NCBI GenBank assembly: GCA_964484515.1
Contig: CAZAGT010000001.1
Span: 1-47,674, forward strand
Direction: 5' to 3'
From: CAZAGT01 sp964484515
Lineage (GTDB): Bacteria > Desulfobacterota > DSM-4660 > Desulfatiglandales > HGW-15
DNA: 47,674 nucleotides
Shown: positions 41,561-47,674 of the stretch, one piece after another
Layout: each line of letters starts with the position of its first letter
How positions within the stretch are numbered: the stretch's first letter is position 1
Position numbers and translations under genes: made by a program
Notes under the pieces: generated by a model
Database searches by the model: none
What the model was told of the DNA's origin: nothing
What the model saw: only the letters and a program-made list of their open reading frames with translations

Positions 41561-42916
41561 CTAAGCTGTTTTTGAAAAGCGTTGAACAAGGGTTGTCGCA
41601 AAGGTTTTGTAGAGGAGGAGTCGGATGGATTCGTGCGATTTATCGAGCAGGAAGGCGCTTATCTTCATCAGGATGCAATCCACGTCGGCAACGACATCAG
41701 CCACCCTTGGCTGACCCCCGATACAGGCCATTTCTCCAAGGCACTCTCCGGCTTCAATAATTCCGATGTCGCTGCCCTCTCGAACGACTTTGGCCCTGCC
41801 ACTCAGGATGATGTAAAAGGTATCATTGACATCGCCCTCCGAGAGAATGATTTTGCCTTTGGGTATCCTAACGATGTCGCTCGCTGAGAGGAGTCCTTCC
41901 ACCTGCTCCTTTGTGAAATCACGGAAGAAGGGTAAGAGGCGAATAAAGTCGACGAAAGAGGTTATCCTCTCGTCCTTGTTGGTTTCTAAGAGTCCTCTCA
42001 GGGCGACCCTGAGGTCGTAAGCCAGATCAAGGCAGCGCGGGTATCTTTCCTTGATGTCTTTGGCAAGCGCCTTTTTCGTCACTTTTTCAAGCACTTCAGA
42101 AAGGTCTGGCCGAATTTTGAGGATGTTGACGGGTTCGTCGTTGATGACCTTATAAATGACAGAAAAGGAGCTATCGCCGGGAAAGGCCTTCACACCCGTC
42201 AGGAGCTCATAAAAGACGCACCCGAGAGAAAAGATATCGCTGGCGCTTTTTAAGGGCTCATCCCTAAGCTGTTCTGGCGACATGTAGCTGGGGGTCCCGA
42301 AAATGCCAAAGGGTACTGTTCTTTGGGGTAGCTGAGCGACCCCAAAATCGGTGACCTTAAGGATCTCAAACTTGTCAAGCATGATGTTGGATGGTTTGAT
42401 GTCTTTGTGGATGACGCCTTTACTGTGGGCATACTCCAGCGCATTGCAGAGGCTGAGCATGATCTCGACGACCTTTTTTACCGGTAACAGATTATCCTTG
42501 CGGCAAAATCCCTCCAGGTTGACCCCTTCAACATATTCCATGGTCAAAAAGCAGTAATCACCGTGTACGATGGCGTCGTAGATGCCGACAATATTGGGAT
42601 GATTTAACTGGCCGGAGGATTGTGCTTCGACAAGGAATTGATCTCGCGATAACCCGGGGTGTGGTTTGGAGACCTTCACGGCCACTTCCCTCTTGATGTA
42701 GTGATCCATCACCTGATAGACCGTGCCGGAGGCACCGTTTCCCAGTTTGCTGATGATCTCGTACCGGCCGGCAATCCGTATATCTTGAAGCGCTGCAAAG
42801 AGTTCGCGCCCGTTCGCGCTTCCCTCGGCGATATCCAGGAAACGTCCTTGAATGTCGAAGATATCAAAAAGTTGATTGTTGCTCGCCTTCGGCTCTAGCT
42901 CTATAGTGCCACTCAT
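41561..42916 (-). CDS. serine/threonine protein kinase with C-terminal cyclic-nucleotide-binding domain
   Basis: 451 aa. The kinase domain (about residues 52-310) is complete: G-N-G-A-S-G-T-V-Y, V-A-V-K-V-S-K-P with the ATP lysine, H-K-D-I-K-P-S-N-I-M-L catalytic loop, D-F-G-V-A-Q-L, and Y-M-S-P-E-Q-L. The C-terminal part (about 340-445) is a cNMP/CRP-like beta barrel: S-E-G-D-V-N-D-T-F-Y-I-I-L-S-G-R-A-K-V and G-E-C-L-G-E-M-A. There is no DNA-binding helix-turn-helix. The kinase would be switched by a cyclic nucleotide or by a ligand of the barrel. It lies between the Fur-family gene and the M23 endopeptidase, with which it may be transcribed. Confidence 0.9.
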   Translation of the reverse strand: MSGTIELEPKASNNQLFDIFDIQGRFLDIAEGSANGRELFAALQDIRIAGRYEIISKLGNGASGTVYQVMDHYIKREVAVKVSKPHPGLSRDQFLVEAQSSGQLNHPNIVGIYDAIVHGDYCFLTMEYVEGVNLEGFCRKDNLLPVKKVVEIMLSLCNALEYAHSKGVIHKDIKPSNIMLDKFEILKVTDFGVAQLPQRTVPFGIFGTPSYMSPEQLRDEPLKSASDIFSLGCVFYELLTGVKAFPGDSSFSVIYKVINDEPVNILKIRPDLSEVLEKVTKKALAKDIKERYPRCLDLAYDLRVALRGLLETNKDERITSFVDFIRLLPFFRDFTKEQVEGLLSASDIVRIPKGKIILSEGDVNDTFYIILSGRAKVVREGSDIGIIEAGECLGEMACIGGQPRVADVVADVDCILMKISAFLLDKSHESIRLLLYKTFATTLVQRFSKTA

Positions 42917-43007
42917 CGTCTCAGCCTTTGTACGTTTTGCCTCGACCTATTTCCCTTATGCCAGGTGGTGAAAGCCCTCCCCGGCGGTCATGATCATTGC
43001 TCCCACG

Positions 43008-43922
43008 CTAGTCTTGGATATAGCGCAAGGGATCGACAGGCGCCCCGTTGAGTCGGACCTCGTAATGCAGATGTGGGCCCGTGGAGCTGCCGTTATTACC
43101 CATGAGGGCGATCTTCTGTCCTCTCTTGACGTATTCTCCCTTTTTCACCAGGGCCTTATCAATGTGAGCGAATCGGGTGGCCATTCCATAACCGTGTTTG
43201 ATCGTCATAATCCGACCATATCCGCTGGGGTCCCATCGAACAGACATAACCCTGCCATTGGATGGGGCCAGGATCGGAGTATTCAACCTATTGGAGATAT
43301 CCAACCCGCTGTGAAACTCCTTTTTTCCTGTGAAGGGCGATATACGATATCCAAATTTCGAACTGATCCATCCCTTAGCGGGCCGTATGGAGGGGGTCGC
43401 GGCGAGTAATGCGACCTGATCCTCGAGCACCTTCTCGAGCTCTGTCTTATCGCGCCTACTGAGGGCGATCTCTTCTTCAAGGACATCCAGCGACCCGTGC
43501 ATGATTTCAATCATGTCTCGGCAATGATCGGTAATAGGGTCTACGGCGAAATAGTCGACCCCGCCGCCGGAGCCGCCAATGCCGAAAAACTCGTCCTCAT
43601 CTTCTTCCAGCTCCAGGTTCATCATCGTCTTCAGCTTATGATCCATGACCTTGAGCTCCGACATCTCACGAAAAATGCCGTTGATGCGCCTACCCAAAGA
43701 AACGAACTGCTTTTTCTGGCGATCGTTCTCTTTCCGCAATTGCTCGAGTTGGGGGATTCGAGACTTCAAACTCTGGTACTCTTTCGTGATCCAACAGAGG
43801 TAGGCCGTATAGGAGAAGACAAATAGGGAGAGGATGACCAGCAGCACCTTAGGGAATCTGAACTGGATGACCCGATTGGTGCCCTGAGGAACCAGGATTA
43901 GCGTGATCTGTTTTGAGCTCAA
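43008..43922 (-). CDS. M23 family metalloendopeptidase (LytM/MepM type)
   Basis: 304 aa, periplasmic peptidoglycan endopeptidase. One N-terminal membrane anchor (V-L-L-V-I-L-S-L-F-V-F-S-Y) precedes a coiled coil (about 60-110) and a linker, then the LytM domain: H-S-G-L-D-I (H-x3-D zinc ligands), A-H-I and H-L-H-Y-E-V. The start is taken as TTG at 43922, because AAGGAGGAGGG precedes it at a good distance; the frame continues upstream to 43979. It is likely to cleave crosslinks during growth or to be an activator, as the ligands look intact. Confidence 0.9.
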   Translation of the reverse strand: MSSKQITLILVPQGTNRVIQFRFPKVLLVILSLFVFSYTAYLCWITKEYQSLKSRIPQLEQLRKENDRQKKQFVSLGRRINGIFREMSELKVMDHKLKTMMNLELEEDEDEFFGIGGSGGGVDYFAVDPITDHCRDMIEIMHGSLDVLEEEIALSRRDKTELEKVLEDQVALLAATPSIRPAKGWISSKFGYRISPFTGKKEFHSGLDISNRLNTPILAPSNGRVMSVRWDPSGYGRIMTIKHGYGMATRFAHIDKALVKKGEYVKRGQKIALMGNNGSSTGPHLHYEVRLNGAPVDPLRYIQD

Positions 43923-44390
43923 GAGGCCCTCCTCCTTACGGTGATCAGTGTCGGGAACCTCACAATAGCATGATAGCAAGTCTCAAGCCCGAGCCCTATA
44001 GTGTGTAACATATTGAAATCAGACTATTTCATTAAATAACGACACCCTACCCTCTTCTCAGGCCCGTACACAATAGGTCACAGTCATGGAGGGTCTGAAC
44101 AAGAAAAGAGACAGTTTCGACCCCCGCGAAAGTATGCTGCGGAGGGTGGTTTTCCCCGCAGCCTCCAGGCGCAGTGGCTCAGGTCGAGTCGGGGGGCGCT
44201 TTGAGCATTTTTCGCGGAACGCCTGGAAAATGGTTGTCGGCTGTAAGAGATTATGCCTTGGGAGGGTCAATAAGAGGACTAGGTTAGTTGAGGGCGCACG
44301 TGCGGTCGAAGGTTCCGACAGAGGGACGGGTTGATGGCGAGAGAAGTGGAAGCTGGTTATCTGAGAGTCTAGGAGGGCAGGTCGGGAGGC
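43923..44390. other. 468-bp intergenic region, no gene seen
   Basis: The region between the histidine kinase 3' end (44391) and the M23 gene start holds an open frame on either strand (44058-44334), but both are rich in Arg/Gly/Ser and lack a homologous pattern. Nothing else is recognised. Confidence 0.55.
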
Positions 44391-46553
44391 TTACGGTAGC
44401 TTTTCGAGATCGTCCAATACCTCCCTCATTTTGTGGGATAACTCGTTGAGGTCAAACGGCTTTTGGAGATAACCGCTCCAACCCAGGTCCATCACTTCCA
44501 GGCTCTGGTCATCGATCCTGCACCCGCTGGAGAGGAGAACTTTGACATTCGGGTTGATGGCCTTCATCTGTTCATAGATCTCGCGGCCCCCCATCCCCGG
44601 CATGACCAGGTCGAGGATAACCACGTCGATGTCACCGCCGCTTTCCCGGTAGATCTCTACCGCCCGCTGGCCGTTCTTGGCGGTCAATACATCATAGTGC
44701 AGGCTTTTGAGCATCTCAGCCCCCACCTCGATGATCATCTCCTCATCATCGACCAGCAAGACCTTCTCGGTCCCGTCGAGGGCTCCACGGGCGGGCGCCG
44801 GCTTTGCGGCAGTCGTCTCCCCTGAAGCTGGCAGGTAGATCGTAAACGTGGCCCCCTGACCTTTCTCACTGGTCACCTGGATCATTCCGCCATGGTTCTT
44901 GACGATCCCGTAAACGGAGGCCAAACCTAGACCCGTACCCCGGCCCAACTCTTTCGTCGTAAAGAAAGGATCAAAGATCCGCTCTTGGGTCTTGGCATCG
45001 ATTCCGACGCCCGTGTCTGCTACCGACAGCTTTACATATCGACCCGGCGATACATCGAAGCCCCTTGTATCCTGCTCCGTCAGGTCAACGTTCTCAGTGC
45101 GAAGATCAAGTTCGCCCCCGCCCGGCATGGCCTGCAAGGCGTTGACAAAGAGATTCAGCAGGACTTGCTCCAACTGGGCCTGATCCACGTCCGCGGACCA
45201 GATACCGGCCTGGAAATCACGATGGATCTTGATGTCCTTGTTTGTCTGACCGAACATCTCCGAACTCTTTCGCACAAGCTCATTAAGGTCGGTCGGCTCA
45301 ACCTCGTACTTACCGCCTCTCGCAAAGCCGAGTAATTGCTTGGTCAAGGCCGCCCCGTTATGAATATATTGCTCGATGTGTTTCAGGCGCGGATGAAGGG
45401 GGCTCGCATTATCCACATCTAGGAGCATCAATGATACGTTGCCCTGAACGCCCATCAACAGGTTGTTGAAGTCATGGGCAATACCGCCTGCGAGGGTGCC
45501 GATCGCTTCCATCTTTTGAGCCTGTAAGAGCTGCCGTTCAAGCTCTTTTCGCTCCGATATTTCCTGCCGAAGCAGCTCATTGGCCTCTGAGAGTTCTTTG
45601 GTTCGCTTTGCGACCTGATCCTCCAGCTCATCACGGGCCTTTTTAAGGGCGGCTTCAGCCTGCTCCCGGCGGGAGTAAAGGAGGGAGTTTTCAATCGCGA
45701 TCGCGGCCGGACTGCTTAGCGCCGTCAACAATGAGAGGTCCTCCTTACGAAAGCCGTAAGGTTTCCCGACCGAATCAACATAGATGACGCCCCTCGTCTG
45801 CGACCGACTGATCAGAGGAACGCACATCACCGATTTGATCTTCATCAACTCCATACTTTCAGAAAGATCAGACCGGTCCGCCATCCGGGTGTCTGAGAGC
45901 ATCACCGCCTTTCCTTCACCCATCACTCGGTCCACAATCGTGCGGCTATAAGCTGTGGGCCCTTCACTAAGCCCATTCCTGGATCGGGACGTAACCTCCG
46001 AAATCTCGCCTGTCTCTTCATCCCGTAGGATGATTGTTCCCCTGTCGGTGCGGCCCAACAACTCGAAGATATAATCGAGAATCCGTTCCAGGGTCTCCTG
46101 GATATTCAACGATTGCACGAGGACCCCGGCTACTTTGTACATGAGTTCAAGGTTCTTAGCGGGTGTAATCGGTCGGTAGAATACACCGCTCTCACGGACC
46201 TCGCGGCCCACATCGATGGAGTGTCGAACGACGAGTTCCTCCTCCCTGTCCAGCTTACCTAAGGAAAGCAGGATATTCCCGACGGCGATCGGGAGGCCCG
46301 CTTTGACCTCCACTTTCGTGCCGGGCTTGATGGGCTTGCCGTCCACAAAGGTACCGTTGGTGCTATTCAGGTCTTCGATCAGAAAGGTAGAGCCGTTGTC
46401 GCGCTTGCTGCTGATCTTGAGATGCTTGCGCGAGACCGAATGGTCCGTAATGCGGATATCATTTTCGGGAGAGCGCCCTAAGTAAATGGTGTCGAGCCTC
46501 AGGTCGTAGGAAAGTCCCTTATCGTCCCCGTTCATAATGAAGACTTTGATCAT
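44391..46553 (-). CDS. hybrid histidine kinase: FHA-GAF-coiled coil-HisKA-HATPase-REC
   Basis: 720 aa cytoplasmic sensor. An FHA domain opens it (I-Y-L-G-R-S-P-E-N-D-I-R-I, about 28-95: G-R-S and S-R-K-H-L are the phosphothreonine-binding motifs; L-N-S-T-N-G-T-F-V follows). A GAF domain comes next (about 145-290), then a coiled coil. The kinase has the phosphoacceptor H in A-G-G-I-A-H-D-F-N-N-L-L and an HATPase with N-L-F-V-N-A-L-Q-A-M, D-T-G-V-G-I and G-T-G-L-G-L-A-S-V. The C-terminal REC domain reads V-L-L-V-D-D-E-E and V-V-I-L-D-L-V-M-P-G-M-G-G. FHA plus REC couples Ser/Thr phosphorylation and two-component signalling; a Ser/Thr kinase gene is 1.5 kb away. Confidence 0.92.
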   Translation of the reverse strand: MIKVFIMNGDDKGLSYDLRLDTIYLGRSPENDIRITDHSVSRKHLKISSKRDNGSTFLIEDLNSTNGTFVDGKPIKPGTKVEVKAGLPIAVGNILLSLGKLDREEELVVRHSIDVGREVRESGVFYRPITPAKNLELMYKVAGVLVQSLNIQETLERILDYIFELLGRTDRGTIILRDEETGEISEVTSRSRNGLSEGPTAYSRTIVDRVMGEGKAVMLSDTRMADRSDLSESMELMKIKSVMCVPLISRSQTRGVIYVDSVGKPYGFRKEDLSLLTALSSPAAIAIENSLLYSRREQAEAALKKARDELEDQVAKRTKELSEANELLRQEISERKELERQLLQAQKMEAIGTLAGGIAHDFNNLLMGVQGNVSLMLLDVDNASPLHPRLKHIEQYIHNGAALTKQLLGFARGGKYEVEPTDLNELVRKSSEMFGQTNKDIKIHRDFQAGIWSADVDQAQLEQVLLNLFVNALQAMPGGGELDLRTENVDLTEQDTRGFDVSPGRYVKLSVADTGVGIDAKTQERIFDPFFTTKELGRGTGLGLASVYGIVKNHGGMIQVTSEKGQGATFTIYLPASGETTAAKPAPARGALDGTEKVLLVDDEEMIIEVGAEMLKSLHYDVLTAKNGQRAVEIYRESGGDIDVVILDLVMPGMGGREIYEQMKAINPNVKVLLSSGCRIDDQSLEVMDLGWSGYLQKPFDLNELSHKMREVLDDLEKLP

Positions 46554-46582
46554 CTAAGCCCCCAACGTCGTGTTGCCCCCGT

Positions 46583-46600
46583 GGGCTTTGGGCAAAGCCC
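46583..46600. repeat. 8-bp-stem hairpin
   Basis: GGGCTTTG and CAAAGCCC pair around a 2-nt loop in the 220-bp space between the hybrid kinase and the response regulator. There is no T tract. It may limit readthrough. Confidence 0.5.
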
Positions 46601-46773
46601 ATGTGCTCGATCGGATAAACGGCTCTTTGATAGGGTTCATGCGTCCCTATCCCCGCCCCATTCAAAGGCACCGTTGCGTGGCTCCGCAGTCGATAAAAGC
46701 TCGCGGAGCCCAACATGCGTCAGGCAGGCCAGGTTGCATCAGCCTCATCAGGAGCTTGTCCTCCGAGAGGCCC

Positions 46774-47190
46774 TTAGTGAATGGGTGTGACCATCGATTT
46801 TGTGTCTTGGGTCTCTGCTTCAGGGACATAGGCTGCCACCCGTTCGAGGGCCGTTTTTACTTTCTGTTTGAGTTCGCGCAAGTCAGAGCTTTTAACGACA
46901 TAGTCATCGGCGGCGGTCGATTTGAGATCATCCCTGAAGGTGGCATAGGCGGTGCACAAAATAACGGGGATGTCATGAAAGCTGTTGCGGACGTCCTGGA
47001 GGAGATCGAGGCCGTTGTATTCACCTAACCTGATGTCTAGGACGACGAGGTCGGGTCTTTCTTGGGTAATCATGTCGATGACGGTGGAGCCGTCAGAAGT
47101 GGCGATCACGTCATATCCCTCTTCCGCGAGCGCTTCAGTATAGAGGATCTGGATCGATTTTTCATCATCCACAACAAGGATTCTTGGCAT
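46774..47190 (-). CDS. single-domain response regulator
   Basis: 138 aa REC domain with no output domain: P-R-I-L-V-V-D-D-E-K-S at the start, V-V-L-D-I-R-L with the phosphoacceptor Asp, I-L-C-T-A-Y-A with the conserved Thr/Ser and Y-V-V-K-S with the Lys. The C-terminal ~25 residues are extra and polar. The ATG at 47190 is close behind GGGGGGAGG. It sits upstream of the hybrid kinase on the same strand and is probably its partner or a phosphorelay shuttle. Confidence 0.9.
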   Translation of the reverse strand: MPRILVVDDEKSIQILYTEALAEEGYDVIATSDGSTVIDMITQERPDLVVLDIRLGEYNGLDLLQDVRNSFHDIPVILCTAYATFRDDLKSTAADDYVVKSSDLRELKQKVKTALERVAAYVPEAETQDTKSMVTPIH

Positions 47191-47674
47191 GTTGGCCTCC
47201 CCCCAAGAGAAATGTCTCGGCCTCTGAACAGTGCAGATAGACGCCGGCGACGCCCCGGACCGGATCACGCGTCCAGGTTCGCCGTGGTTGCGGGGATTGT
47301 GTTGCGCTTGTGGGAAATCCGGCCCGTGCCGAGTAAAGGTTTCGATAATCCCGCGAAAAGGAATAGTCCTGCTTTTAAGAAAGCAAGATGCATGCCACCG
47401 AATGACCGTTAGAATCCGGAAAAGGACCTGAAATGCCGAGCTTGTGAGGCGGGCTGACGTACATTTTGCCGGTCATTGTCGTTGAGATTTTGGCTGTCAG
47501 CAGGGAATTTGACAGCTTTTGCAGTCGAACATGAGGAGCCTAGATATGCTGGCATGAAACCTCATTAAATGAGGTACCCGCTACCATAACGCCCGGCCAT
47601 GGGGGTCTCTTTTCAAAAGCGAAACGTTACCTGCTCGAACGCTGAAGAAGCGTGCAAGCAAGGCGGCCGGAGCA
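47191..47674. other. 484-bp terminal region, no gene seen
   Basis: No coding frame is recognised up to the window edge. A short palindrome, CCTCATTAAATGAGG (47560-47574), is the only structure noticed. Confidence 0.5.

Noticed and set aside
44058..44334. Open frames on both strands between the kinase and endopeptidase genes
   Set aside because: Composition is that of random GC-rich DNA, and no Shine-Dalgarno or homology pattern is visible.

Overview
The window reads as a scaffold from an anaerobic, probably Desulfobacterota-like (deltaproteobacterial) genome. This is an inference from gene content: a four-subunit 2-oxoacid:ferredoxin oxidoreductase, a 4-hydroxybutyryl-CoA dehydratase family flavoprotein, radical SAM enzymes, an octaheme c-type cytochrome, an NSS amino-acid transporter with a MetS-like small subunit, and three genes that look as if they use selenocysteine. 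Two 10-N runs (10343-10352, 16495-16504) are scaffold joins. No rRNA, tRNA, CRISPR array, transposase or prophage was recognised.

Layout. 1-4755 (minus): a CecR-like TetR regulator, then periplasmic adaptor, ABC ATPase, MacB-type permease and the start of a NodT-type outer-membrane lipoprotein, i.e. a complete tripartite exporter with a 37-bp palindromic operator candidate in front of the regulator. 5066-5887: a tight operon of three small unknown genes. 6165-7948: a split UxaA/SuyAB-like lyase. 8227-9477: a CPA2 cation/proton antiporter. 9611-10225: a poly-gamma-glutamate hydrolase family protein.

10461-13197 is the most striking part. Three neighbouring redox genes each carry an in-frame UGA where a catalytic or metal-binding cysteine is expected: an AhpD-like protein (C-x-x-U), a MerP-like HMA protein (C-x-U) and a secreted rhodanese fused to an eight-heme HAO-like cytochrome. 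In all three the homology continues past the UGA in the same frame, and a hairpin with a G-containing loop begins its loop 20-21 nt after the UGA, as a bacterial SECIS element should. A strong bidirectional terminator separates the last two, which are convergent.

13301-16573 (minus): korDABC. 16912-17790: a conserved protein of unknown function behind a near-consensus sigma-70 promoter. 17898-20836 (minus): NSS transporter, MetS-like peptide and branched-chain aminotransferase; a second aminotransferase paralog lies at 24468-25541. Together with Kor these suggest amino-acid uptake, transamination and ferredoxin-linked oxidative decarboxylation. 21234-24329: tilS, speD and mtnA. 25861-28462: a small membrane-anchored Cys-rich protein, a radical SAM protein and ftsY. 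28598-34179: smc and a divergent secreted LysM protein. 34862-39684: AbfD-like dehydratase, a RiPP-maturation-like B12/radical SAM protein, a TIGR04076-like small protein and a 3-hydroxyacyl-CoA dehydrogenase. 39915-47190 (minus) is regulatory and envelope related: rpoH, a PerR/Fur protein, a Ser/Thr kinase with a cNMP-binding domain, an M23 endopeptidase, an FHA-GAF hybrid histidine kinase and a single-domain response regulator.

Intergenic DNA is rich in dispersed elements: an inverted pair of ~150-bp structured repeats (7393-7545, 14009-14160), a MITE-like 118-bp element (27198-27315) whose core resembles 17857-17894, and short AAGGTAG-type tandem repeats.
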